A stretch of 64,000 bases of DNA from Halicephalobus mephisto (Eukaryota; Nematoda; Chromadorea; Rhabditida; Panagrolaimidae), in NCBI GenBank assembly GCA_009193035.1, contig SWDT01000011.1:248001-312000 (forward strand). Direction: 5' to 3'. Positions 35,626 to 47,314 of this stretch are shown in pieces. Every line of letters starts with the position of its first letter. The stretch's first letter is position 1. The notes beneath the pieces are model-generated. The model ran no database searches. It was not told the DNA's origin and saw nothing but the letters and a program-made list of their open reading frames with translations. Made by a program: the position numbers and the translations under genes.

Positions 35626-37419
35626 AAATTAAAAGTAGAAATTGTCTCAACATGGATTTTTAGAATCCTGAACTTCAGATGCCAACTTAAGTTTCGGTTC
35701 GTTTTTAAAAAATCCTTCAAGTTTTGACAAGTTTTTGTTGAATTCTAAAAATTTCCACTTAATTTTAGTTTTTATAAAAATATGGTTTTAGAATAAAAAT
35801 TTGAAATCATGAATTCTATAAGGTCTTAGAAATTCACGTCTGAAAAGTTTCATAATAATTTTTTAAAAATAACATAATTTTGAAAATAACATCTGAAACT
35901 TGAAATTTTGGAAATCTATGTCTGGAAGATTTTTAAAAATTTTTTCTTTTTATTTTTAATAAAATAATTTTGAAAATAATATTTGAAACTTGAAATTTTT
36001 GAAATCTATATCTGAAAGATTTTTAAAAATTTCTTTTTATTTTTAATAAAGTAATTTCGAAAATAACATTTGAAACTTAAGGTTTTTAAAATTTGTGTCA
36101 GAATTATTTCGTAACAATTTCCATTTTCGATTTCCCTAATAATACGGTCAAAATTTTTCGGTTTCCATTAAAAGTAAAACCGAAAGTAGAACAGATAACC
36201 TGCGGCGGATCCCTGAGGCAATTATCTTCACGGTCGCTTTCTGGATTATTGATGCGGTTATAATTGCTTTGTTTTATTCCTTCATTTATCCCTAAATGTG
36301 AAATTTCCAAGTTTTTCATTTTATTAAAAAATTCAAAAATGATTTTCGAAAAAAAGTGAAAATGCCGAGATAATTTGGCTGGTTCCGGTCAGACCAAATT
36401 GGGTTCCGGTGAAAATTCACTTTTGTTCTTTTCATTGTTATTCGTTCAGCGACAGTAGTCTGGATGACCTCAAAAAATGAATCCATCAAGTGAAAGTAGG
36501 TTGACATCTTTCAGATTTCGTTTTTTCTTCAACATAATTGTGCAAGTACGATCTTTCAAAATTTAATGGAAACTTTTAGAGTTAATTTCTAAAAAAAGAA
36601 TTCTGAAAATCCGTGTCAGAACGATTTCGAAATAACTTTGAAATTTCTATAATATTATTTGCTATCAATTAATTCTCCAGGATCCAGTGAAGAATTGAGT
36701 AATTTAAAATTTAAAATTTTAATAATTTTGGAAATTCGTGTCAGGACCATTTCGCAACAAAGAAAATTGAAATTTCTATAATAATTTTATTTATTTTCTA
36801 GAATCTACTAAAGGTATAAAATAATCTAAAATTCAGGATTCTAATGTTTATATAAAATTCTAAAAACTCGTGTCGGGACCATTTCGTAACAATTTGTAAT
36901 TCTTATAACGTCTTGATTGTCATTTTTTAACTAATTGAACATCATGTTTTTTGTTTCATTTCAACTTTTAAAAACGTTGAATTTTATTTTAAAAAATTAG
37001 GAAAATTGTAATTTTCAATTTATTTGTTGCAAAATTTAAGTTTCAAAATCACAGATTAACAAAAAAATTAAAAATTAATTTTTTTTCGATCATTAGTGAC
37101 ATTTTCGAAATTTTCTTTTTGTCAGTTTTTTTAATATCAAGTTCTCAGAAGCTAGTACAGTACATATAACGACTAAAAACATATTTTAAAAGAAAAATGT
37201 ACGTTAATTCTAAAATTATGTTATTTTAGAAATTAGAAATGAACATTGTTACGAAATAGTTTTAAAAAGAACATTTAGGACATTCTAAAGAATTTCAAAA
37301 CTTGTGATTTCAAATAGATAAACGTTTTCATTGAATTCTGTAATATCCCGAAGGTTTTTATAAAACTCTGAAAGATCTTAGAAATTTTTGAAACATCTTT
37401 GGAAATTTCGAAGTTTTTT

Positions 37420-37800
37420 ACACATAAAAAAGTAGATTAAGACGATTTTAATAAATCAGACACATTATATCTAATGTACCAATACATTGACTATGATGCG
37501 CGAATATCAATTTAATGTAGCGGTATATTAAAACGATTTTGATTTATTAGATATATTATATTCAAAGCATCGATACATTAAGTTGATATCGGTGCATTGA
37601 CTATAATATATCTAATAAATTAGAACTGTTTTAGTATAGTTATACATAGAATATATATATGATAAATCAGAGTCGTTTTAGTATAGTTATACATAGAATA
37701 TAATATATATGATAAATTAGAACTGTTTTAGTATAGTTATACATAAAATATAATATATCTGATAAATCAGAGCCATTTTAATATATCCATCCATTATATA
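37420..37800. repeat. about 55-60-bp tandem repeat
   Basis: Units contain 'gataaatcagagtcgtttta', then 'gtatagttatacatagaata'. Three or four copies are clear and the upstream ones are diverged. Confidence 0.7.
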
Positions 37801-39085
37801 CCATGTGTCCGTTTTTTGTGTGCATCAAGTTCTAAAACCTTCAGAATTCTCGAGGATTTTAGAAACTCCCATTGGATTCTAGAACCTTGAATTCAGTCCC
37901 AAAAAGTTCCATGAAATCCTTCAAGTCCCGAAACGTTCCACTAAATTCTGAAGAATTGTTGAAAATTGTGACTTTGTCGTTCGAAACTTGTAAAATGAGA
38001 TCGTCCCTTTTTGAAGCCATAATTCAATATAATAAGTCAGAAGTCAATCGAGTGTCTCTGTTACTTCCGCTGAATCCTATTAATTTTCCTCTCGAATCCA
38101 TGGACCGTCGTCAATTCGGAGGATGGAGACAGTAATTACCCGCCGCGACCCATATTCGTTGCCGATCGCTTTTTTCGGTCCTTTTTTGAAATGCTCCACG
38201 GATCCTTCAGATTCATCAAAGTGGATTAGATCATGTTCATCCTTCCTGAAACCGCCTCTGTAAAGACACTTTCCTTTTCTTCGATGGATTCTGAATTTCG
38301 TGAATTTAATTGTGTTTCTTCGAGCCAGAAAATTTTTATCCTTTTGCTTTCGGGCTCGATTTCTCCGTGATCAATCCGTTAATAATTTTTTAGAATCTTC
38401 CAAAATCTAGTTGAAATTTGAAATCGATGTCTGAAAAAATAGAATTTTAGAGGTTTTTTAAATTTTATAGAAATTCGTGTCGAAAAAATTCCGTAATAAT
38501 ATTCATTTTTGATTTTTTTATTTATTTAATTAGAATTTTATGAAGTTTAATAAAATATTTCAAAACTTTTTAGAATATTTTTGAAACTTTAGAATGATTT
38601 GAAAATTTTAGGGATTTCTAAAAGTTCAGAAATTTTCAAAAATCCAAAATTTGTATTCATCTATAACTGAGGATTTCGAAATTCCTAAAATTTTCAAATT
38701 CATGTCGAATTTCGTAATAGTTTTAATTATTATTAGAAATTTATAGAAGCTTCTAAAACACCTCCTGAATCTCGTTGAAACTTCTAAATTTTTTCAGAAT
38801 CCATCTATGACTGAGAATTTCGAAATTTCTAAGATTTTCAAATTCGTGTCGAATTTCGTAATAGTTTTAATTATTATTGAAAATCTATAGAAACTTCTAA
38901 AACACCTCCTGACTCTCGTTGAAACTTCTAGATCCTTCAAGAATCTAATAAAACTTTTTGCATCATCTTCAACTCCAAATTTTAGAAATTCCTAAAAATC
39001 ACTAAAATCCGTGTCTAGATCGTCCTAGAAAAAAATAATTTATATATTTTTTAGATTTCGAGCTGATGCCTAAAGACTGAGCAGA

Positions 39086-42000
39086 ATGGCTCGAGTAAAA
39101 TGGAAATGTTTTATTTTATTATTTTATTTATTTTTGATGAATTTTGTTTTTTCTTCATCGATATCGATTGACAATGATATTATTGGAGAACCAGATATCG
39201 AATGTCTCGATCAAGAAATCCGGGTTTGGATAAAAACTAGAAAAGTTTTTGCCGGAAGAATTTACGCAAAAGGAAAATCCGATGATCCAGATTGTTCCAA
39301 GGACGATTTTGGACAACAAAGAACCAAAAAACCCCACTTCGACCTCAACCTCGGGATGTGCGGGATGAAGAGCCTCAGATCTGTAAGAAACAATTAAATA
39401 ATTATTTTTAATAAAAATAAAAATTTTAAAAAAGTTTAAATTTTTTGAAAATTCTAAAATTTTTGAAGGATTTAGTAGATTGTAGAATCTTCCAAAATTT
39501 TGTGGAAGTTTTCATAATTCAATATAGGATTCTAAAATTTTCAAAGATCTTCTAGAAGTTTCCTGAATTTAGTCAAGTTTCGAAAATTTCACGTTTCCGA
39601 AATTTATTAAAACTTGCAAAATTTCGAATTTTGGAACTTTCTAGAAAATTTACATTGCGATTATTTTGTAACAAGGAAAAATCAATTTTTCGTTTGTAAA
39701 TTTTCAACTTTACCCAAAAAGCGTAATTTTTAATTTCGTAATAATTGTAAAATATAACAAAAAAAAATAAGATTTTTATGAATATTTGACTTTTGTGACG
39801 AAATTGAAACTTAATAGTGACGGCTTCCATCTGTTACTGTACTAAAAATTATGCTTTTTTGTATATTATAATTCATGAAAAAAATCAAGTTTTTATTCGT
39901 AAATTTTCAACTTTTTTTTAAATTTGTGTAATCGTATAATTTTCCAGTTTGATCCTCGGGGCATGTACTATGGAATAACATTGGTGGTGTCCTTCCATCC
40001 AATGTTCATCACCAAAGTTGACCAAGCTTTCCACGTGAAATGTTTCTTCGAAGAGGCGAATCGAGGTCTGACGGCCGAACTCGGGGTCAGGTAAGAACAA
40101 CATCGAAAACGGTCATCTGCATCATCCGATAATTAATTATTTAAAATTTATTTATTTAATTTTTCAGTATGATTCCCACGACAGAAGTAGAAGCAAGACA
40201 TGGAATCCCTGGTTGTACTTATTCTATTCACAGAAGTTCCATTGATGACCTCGATGCCGGAAGGCCTGCTGGAGCCCCGATTCAGTTCGCCAAAGTAGGG
40301 GACAAAGTTCTTCATCAATGGCATTGTGACGACCGTTGGTTTTTTTTAAATAGAATTTTCTAAAATTTCAAAAATTTTCAACATCTTTAAAAAGATTCTG
40401 AAACCTTCAAAAAAGTTTCAAAATCTTGAAAAATTTAAGATTTCTGTTTTTACTGAATTATGGAAATTTTCACAAATTTCTAGAAAATTCTGAAAATATT
40501 TTTTAAAAATCTCACAATAATATTCATTTTTAATTTTTTAAATATTTAATTACAAAAATTAACTTTTTAAAATATTTAATTACAAAAATTAATTTTTAAA
40601 ATATTTAATTACAAAAATTAATTTTTAAAATATTTAATTAGAAAAATTAACTTTTTAAATATTTAATTAGAAAAATTAACTTTTTAAATAATTAGTTATA
40701 AAATTAATTTTTTAGAAATGTTCGGAGTGCTGATTAACAACTGTTATGTGACGGATGGAGTCAACAAGAGAGCAGAAGTGATTGACTCGCGAGGGTGTCC
40801 TGTGGACCCGATTCTGATCACCGGAATCAGGTATTCGGAAGACATGCAGAGGGCTTACGCGGAGAGTCAAGTCTTCAAGTTTGCCGATCGCCCTGGGGTC
40901 TGGTTCTTCTGTCAGATCCAGATGTGTATGAAAAAAGAAGGAATGTGTGATGGGATTACGGTAGGGAAATTATTTTTTGATTTTAGTGATTTTATGCTTT
41001 ATAGCCTCCGGCATGTGCGGGTTCCCCGGTGAGTGTCAGGAAAGGCGGCTTCGGAGGCGATCTTACCGACGACGACGACGATTTCTTCAGAAGCAGAAAG
41101 AAAAAGAAAAAGAACAAATTCTCGACTCATGAATCTACTGACGAGGAAGTCGAGGATTACGGTAACGAAGATTACATAAACAGACAGACTTACCATACCA
41201 AAAAGCCGAAACATAGGATTTCTGACTACGAAGACGAAGATTACTCCACGAAATCTCTTTCAAGGAACAAATCCAACAAAAAACTCAGACTTCCTGGATA
41301 CGGCCTGTCATCTAATCCCGATTACGATCTTCATGCAAAAGAACCAGTTACTGTATTCGGACCAGCGATCACTCCAGAAATCGGAAATGGATTAAATCCT
41401 GGAGACAGATCTGGGTCAGAAATCATCTCGACGGAGTTCGAAACCAATGATGATTTAACAACAGCGACGGTTCAACCGACAACTACGGTAGCTTTTGAAG
41501 AAACTAAAGATCAGCCTGTGAACAGTAAAGACGGAACAAAGAAGGATTATGTGGATTACGATAGTGACATCACGATCCCTCCTCATTTGAACGATTTACT
41601 CGCGAATCTCCCTCAAGACATCAACGCCGACAGTCTTCAGAAGATGTTCAGAGACAGTGTGGCTGACAGAAGAGCTCTGCTTCGAGGATTCGACATGCTC
41701 ATTAATAAAGTTTGATAAATAATTTTTGCAATAGTATTATTTTGTTTTCAGATGGCAAAAGAGAAAAAAGGAACGTCGATGCCGAAACCTCCAGAATCCC
41801 AGAAACAAGTTCTTCAAAAAAGATCAGGACGAATGCCTGGAGAAAAGATAGATACCATGCATGTCACGTGGGAATCTCAAAGGATGGCCAGAGATCTCCC
41901 GATTTCGACGGATCCATCTGCTTTCGTAACGGAAGATCCCAATGGACCTCCGATGATCGCTGGACAACTTCTTATTTATGATCTTGATGAAACTCCTCCA

Positions 42001-42779
42001 AATGCAGTTGAGGAAGAAGTCGCAAGACAACAAGAACTATATCAACAAGACTGCGCCATCAGTCGTCAGGGGTTGCTGGTCCTCGCCATGGCGCTAGGCA
42101 GTGTGGCCTTCGTCTTGTTCGTTGTCATCCTCGGACTTTCTCTCAAACTGAAGCGACAAAACAAAGAAGGCAAGTTGCTTACTATTATATCATTAAAGCA
42201 AGTGGTACACGTCCAGAACGAGGGAAATGCAGAATTTTATATAAATAAGTACACAAAAAAGCGTAACTTTTGACTTTGTAACAATTGTGAAATGTGACAA
42301 AAATATAACAATCGTCACATTGTTATGAATATTTGGCATTTGTAACGAAAATTACAAGTAATAGTGAAAATCTCCATTCGTTACTGAATCAAAAGTTATG
42401 TTTTTTTGAGTGTAGAAGTCAAATTATGTATTCTCTATTGATTCTGAGGTTTGGATTTCATATATCCCTGAAATCAGCTTTGAAAGGTTTCGATTTGATC
42501 TTGTAAGAACTAAATTCGGAACATGTTAATGTGAAAGATTACGAAATATTCTGGAATTTTTTCGCTTTTAAAATTTCTTGTTATTTCAAAGTACTTGTAT
42601 TTATGACTTAATATATCATTTCAGAGGCTCTGTTATCCTTAGATTCTTCCAAATCTTTCCACAAATCAAAATCGTCTTTCACTTCAAACTATCCAGCAAC
42701 AGTGTCCGTCTTCAGGCAACCGGTTTCATCGTCGAAAAACGATCTTTCAAATCAGATTTCTCAAAGACGAAATGGCTAA
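39086..42779 (+). CDS. ZP-domain (cuticlin-like) type I membrane protein
   Basis: Seven exons join in frame to 709 residues: 39086-39382, 39948-40090, 40168-40334, 40716-40960, 41005-41709, 41752-42169, 42625-42779. A signal peptide (residues 1-28) precedes a ZP domain that begins IGEPDIECLDQEIRVWI and runs through GRIYAKGKSDDPDC, HQWHCDDQMFGVLINNCYV and WFFCQIQMCMK. A furin-like basic site (RSRKKKKK) and acidic, Thr-rich spacer follow, then one transmembrane helix (GLLVLAMALGSVAFVLFVVI) and a Ser-rich cytoplasmic tail. Such proteins form apical extracellular or cuticle matrix. The last intron would start with GC (G|GCAAGT); without splicing there, the frame reads on for 33 residues into a MITE copy. 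Introns 1 and 6 both carry that MITE. Confidence 0.88.
39716..39860 (+). mobile_element. MITE copy 1 in ZP gene intron 1
   Basis: It begins 'aaaaagcgtaatttttaatt' and ends 'actaaaaattatgctttttt', which are imperfect inverted repeats. The interior 'ttttatgaatatttgacttt' and 'aacttaatagtgacgg' match the second copy at 42254-42409. Confidence 0.65.
42254..42409 (+). mobile_element. MITE copy 2 in ZP gene last intron
   Basis: Termini CAAAAAAGCGTAACTTTTGA and TCAAAAGTTATGTTTTTTTG are inverted repeats of about 20 bp. The body matches the copy at 39716-39860 in the same orientation. The frame read through the GC donor ends inside this element. Confidence 0.7.
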
Positions 42780-42949
42780 AATTTCATTTCTGAATCTCAT
42801 TTAATTAGAGTCTTGTATTTTGTATTTTTGAGCGTTATAATTAAACAAAAATGATATATTTTTGAAATTTCTGAATGAAAGAAAGAAAAGTAGAGAAAAT
42901 AGTGAACTTGACAACTTGCTGAAGTTGATTCATTTTTTTATTTCTTCTA

Positions 42950-44115
42950 TTAGGTCAATTCACGCAAAGGAGGGATATTTAAAGTCTTATAGAATAGAAA
43001 AGAATATAGGGAATCCATCATAGGAATTTTATAGAAAGCATGTCTTTTTGAGGATGAACCAGGGTTATTTTCAAGTCTCTGAAAGTGGAAGCAAAGCAGA
43101 AGACTATCGATTTAGTTACTGACGAAGATCAACGGAATTTCATTAAATTTTGTTATCTTTTAAAACATATCGCCGAAGCAATCGACTCATAACTGAAAAA
43201 AGCTGTAGAAAAAAGACTGTCTAAGGAAATAATCGGAAAATGATTCAGAAAAGGAGATACAATCACAAAAAACAACCATAGAGGAGATTAAATTGATGCA
43301 GAAATTAAATAACAACGAGAGGCTAAAACCGAAAGTGTTCTGGAGGATTCGAGAAATATGATCGAAATGTATCAAATGAGCTTACCTACAATCAGAATGA
43401 GTATCATGTTCTAGCATGTGAACCGAATCTCCGAGAATTCAAAAAGCACAAACAAAAGCTTCAAAGGATTCTGGCTGTCAATGAAAGCTGAATGAGATTC
43501 TACATGGAACCTCAAAGGATCAAGCGATGGCATGGGTAGCACCAAACGAACCAGGTTCAAGTGTGCTTATGGAAAACACCTATGGCAACAAAAGAATGTT
43601 TCCAATTGCTATGGACTTTGAAGGAATCGCTTGCTATCATCTCCGTGAAGAAAATGAGACCATCAATGCTGACCGATACAAGATTATTTTAAAGCAAAAA
43701 ATTCCCAGGTGGCTACGTAGAAAATCATTCATAGCACCAGTACTCTTACATAACAATACAAAGCCACACAAATCAACAGTAGTTCAAGACTAAAGAAGAG
43801 ATAAGTTGCAGAATGCAAGCAATCATCCTATTCCTCTGATACAAGCCCTTATGACTATAGTTGTTTTAGTTCTCTGAAGAGAAGTCTACATAGTATTGCT
43901 CATACCGATAGGTTTGAGTTCGAAATTAAACTTAAAGAAATGATATAAGTCGGCGCAAGCGTCATTATCTGGTTGTCCAGCAACTTCCAGAACGCTAAGA
44001 GCGTGTCATTAGTTTGGAATCAGATTATTCAGTTACTGCGAATTTTTATATCTCTTCACTTGTCAATAAAAGTTTTTTTAAAAACTCATCTCCCATTTTG
44101 CATGAATTAGCCGAA
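42950..44115 (+). mobile_element. inactive mariner-like element with TIRs
   Basis: Element of 1,166 bp with 5' end TTAGGTCAATTCACGCAAA and inverted 3' end TTCGGCTAATTCATGCAAA, flanked by TA on each side. Inside are decayed fragments in order: an N-terminal helix-turn-helix-like piece (QRNFIKFCYLL, about 43130), FYMEPQRIKRW (about 43500), the open piece 43527-43793 (ETINADRYK ... PVLLHNNTKPH), and a C-terminal QQLPER-like piece (about 43990). Several stops and a frameshift separate them. The catalytic Asp of the usual LLHDN motif is Asn. No autonomous activity is expected. Confidence 0.8.
43100..44060 (+). pseudogene. mariner transposase pseudogene
   Basis: Remnant of the DD34D transposase of the element above. 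The longest open piece, 43527-43793, carries the central and second catalytic region. Frames before it contain stops (after HIAEAIDS and after LAVNES), and the C-terminal part is broken by several more. The length of the remnant matches a typical mariner transposase of about 340 residues. Confidence 0.75.
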
Positions 44116-44663
44116 TAAAATTTCAGATATCCTTAAAATTCAAAGTTAGTCTTCAGAATTCATGGATTTTACCACTGTATTGTAAGTGCTTTTTGTAGAA
44201 TTTTAACTCTAAAATTGAAACATAAATGTCTGAGACAGAAACGTCACATAACCCCATCATACAATCAAAGAACTCACCGAAAGCGGGCTCCATCACTCGT
44301 ATTACAAATACAAGAATAATTTTTTTTTAAATTCTGAAATTAATAAAAATTAAAAAAGTAAATACCCTAAGGGAACAACTATCAAAAGCAATGAACGTTC
44401 CATTCTTTTTGTTTTTTTTCGGAATTTACACTATGATAATTTCGTACAATTTTTGGTTTTTACGAATTATTTAGATTAATTCGATGATGATGAAAATTCT
44501 GAAATTGTAATTGTTTCAACTTTGGTGTATCAACAAGAGTGCAAGTGTTCCTCGAGGGAAGTCTGTTTTGCGGATTATGAAAATCGGTAAATTTGCATTT
44601 TAGAACACTTGTTTTGAGGAGTACAAAAAGATTAATTCTAGATGCGTTTTCAGTTCAGAAAAA
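44116..44663. other. upstream region of the transporter gene
   Basis: About 550 bp without a gene. TTTTCAG at 44647-44653, ten bases before the ATG, is a likely trans-splice acceptor. The phrase 'aagggaacaactatcaaaag' near 44370 resembles repeat phrases at 14.8-15.1 kb. Confidence 0.5.
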
Positions 44664-46875
44664 ATGGAATCGCTGAACGTACCCTGTCCTCGAAGAAAAG
44701 TGTCTTCTGTGACTTTCCGACACAATACCAGGTTCATCGTCCTTGCTGCGACGATTCTGGCTTTGATATTCGCGAGTGCCAACACTATACTCTTCAATTT
44801 CACAGTTATCTGCATGACGGAAGATACTGCGGAAAATAAAACTTCAGAAATTTTCGACCAAAACGAAAAAGGAGTGTTGTATTCTGCCGTCGCCATTGGC
44901 ACTTTGATCAGTTGTCTGGTTATTATGAAATTGATTAGCATCCTCGGAGGACGGTTAGGGTTTTTCGGAGATTTTAAATTTCGGGTTTTTTTAGATTGAC
45001 GTTTGTTATTTACGGATTCATCAGCGGAATCGCGACTTTGGCGTTCCCTCTGGCGGTGAATTATGGGGTCATTCCTGTGTTCTTGATGAGGACGATGCAG
45101 GGCATCGGAAACGGAATGGCCTTTGCCTCGATCGGGTACGTGAGTTCCGCCTGGTGTCCGATCAGGACGAGTGGGGTCTTTCTCACTGCTCTGACGTCAT
45201 ATAATCAGGTAGTTTTCGATTTAATTTAAGAAACAAAAACTTTGTAAAAACCGTTGAAATCTGTTAAGATAGAAATAGGAAAAATATCACTAATCTTTAC
45301 TCAATAATAAGACATAGATAATGATTATTATATATCTTTTACAAAAGCGAATCGAGAATCTCACTCATGCTCTACAGTATTCTACGATCTCTAATATCCA
45401 GGCTATCTATTCCAGTACTATCTTTCTAGTGTAGTTTTCTGTCCTAACAGAATCCACATCCGAAATTTTGATTTGCAGAAATTTGCGCCGAAACTATTTC
45501 GAAATAACATTAACTTTTACTTTTCACAATATGATCATTTTTCGAAATTTCAGCTTGCTCCATTGATGACGATGCCGTTGGCAGGCTTTTTCTGTACTTC
45601 AAGTTATGGATGGCAGATGATCTACTACATCCAAGGGGTTCTGACCATAGTTTCATACATATTTTTCTACTTTGTCTACAAAGATCAGCCGAGATTTCAT
45701 CAGCACGTCAGCGACAAGGAGCTTTTCACGATCGAACACAAAAAATCAGTCACATCCATCGACAAAAAAGGAACTCCGCCTCCAGCACCTTATTGGGAGA
45801 TGATGAAAGACAAATTTGTCCTGGGGACTCTGGTTGCTTGCATCGGGGACTTCGTTTGCTTCAACATCTTCGTCCTTTTCGCTCCTGTTTATCTGAACAA
45901 AGTACTAGGACTGGATATCGCCGAGACTGGAATAATGTCCGCCATTCCTTATCTGGGAAGTCTCGTCGTCAAAATCCTGATAGGGCCTATTTCTGATGGA
46001 TTAAAAGGAATTTCGACGTTGAACAGCGTCAGGTTGTTCATGAGCATCAGTCAGGTAAAAATTTAATTAGTATCAAAATTAAAAAACTGTAGGTTTCTGG
46101 AGTCATGTAAAGACTTCTGAAACTTTGAAGGACCTTACAGAAGCTTTTGGGACTTCTAGATTCTCATAGGAACTTTTGGAATGTTCTAGATTCTCGTAAA
46201 GATTTCTAGAATCTTTCAAAATCTAATTGAATGTTCTGAAAAATTTTGTAAAGATTTCTAAAATCATTCAAAATCTAATAGAATGTCTTGAAAACTTCTA
46301 ATATTTCTCAGAATTCAGTTGAAACTTCTGGGATGAAGACCTCATACTTTGAATTCTAGAAATCTGTGACAAGACATTTTTATGAAAAAATCCAGTTTTA
46401 ATTTTTACAATATAATCAATTTTTGAAGATCTCAATGACACTCTGTTTGACCATTTTGGGATTGATCCCGACAGAATGGATCTTCTTCGCTCAATTCATC
46501 TACCTTATAGCGATTGTTTTTTCTGCTTTCAATGCAGTAGGATATTACAAATCCGTCCAACTTAGCAGTGGACCTTTCGCATCTACCATCATGTCCTGGT
46601 TCGCCGTCATTTATTCCATCGTAATTCTGCTTCTTCCAATATTCAAAACTCTTTTAGTCAGAGAAGACGAAGTTTCACAATGGAGAATTTTCTTCTTCAT
46701 CGCCTCTGGCATTTGTTTCGTAACTTTGATCATCTGGATTTTCATTGCAGAAGTGGAATTAAGACCCTGGGCTGTGATTCCACCGAAACTAAGCACTGCC
46801 GGATTCTGGGAAAGTAACTACATTGAAAACATCACTAATAATAAAAATATTATTTTTGTAGATCAAAAAATATAA
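44664..46875 (+). CDS. major facilitator transporter, SLC17-like
   Basis: Probable organic anion or phosphate co-transporter. Exons 44664-44953, 44995-45208, 45554-46054 and 46429-46875 join in frame to 483 residues, the usual SLC17 length. About twelve hydrophobic segments are visible. Typical SLC17 features are the asparagine-rich first extracellular loop (TEDTAENKTSEIFDQNEKG), the segment FLMRTMQGIGNGMAFASIGY, and the cytoplasmic loop KDQPRFHQHVSDKEL with PPPAPYWEMM before helix 7. The last intron acceptor, TTTTGAAG, is weak, but the frame and helix pattern across it are good. A repeat shared with the MATH-BTB intron lies in intron 2. Substrate cannot be assigned. Confidence 0.85.
45240..45455 (-). 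repeat. dispersed intronic repeat, third copy
   Basis: Reverse complement of the repeat in the MATH-BTB intron. It shares 'aagacatagataatgattat' and 'acaaaagcgaatcgagaatc'-type phrases with the copy at 15836-16010. It lies wholly within transporter intron 2. Confidence 0.7.
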
Positions 46876-47314
46876 AAAATTGTTTAAAAAAAATAAAAAA
46901 ATAATTTTTTAGAAAAAATTTAAATTAGGTATTAGTTGGAAAAATTTTTGTTTTTAATATTTGGATTTGCATCGAGTACGTTTCAGAATATTTTTCGAAC
47001 AATTCAGAATGCACGAACGCAAATAATATAAGGATTAGAGAGTCCACAAGGTCATCGATTAAATCACCTTCAATTTTATATTTTTCTACGATTCAAGTTT
47101 CCGAAATTCTGACTATCAGTATCTTCCACGTAAAACCGCTTCTATTAACTCAAAAATTCAATCACTATCATTTTGATATCTTCTCCATATACTTAGATTT
47201 CCATCTGATGTCTTTATTTCCTAAGCAAGGATTACTTAAGAATCAACAAGATCATCAAAATTAATACAATTACCGTAAAAATACTACCTGCAGAACGACG
47301 GAAAAATAAATTAC
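46876..47314. other. convergent intergenic region
   Basis: It separates the 3' ends of the transporter (+) and nicalin (-). AT-rich and without coding signals, repeats or a clear structured element. Confidence 0.5.

Larger units (their letters stand above)
34488..39085. other. 4.6-kb intergenic region
   Basis: It contains several short arrays (34540-34850, 35000-35520, 37420-37800), a fragment shared with 59.5 kb (35526-35625), and several dispersed 'aaattcgtgtcaggaccatt' phrases between 36.6 and 39 kb. Around 38135-38330 composition is more balanced, and this may include promoter sequence for the ZP gene. Open frames at 36104-36507 and 37872-38135 have no domain or splice support. Confidence 0.6.

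Noticed and set aside
37872..38135. 87-residue open frame
   Set aside because: Built from 'ccttcagaattct'-type repeats common in this genome, with no splice or domain support.
43527..43793. Host gene of 88 residues
   Set aside because: It is the middle part of a decayed mariner transposase, flanked by other fragments and TIRs.
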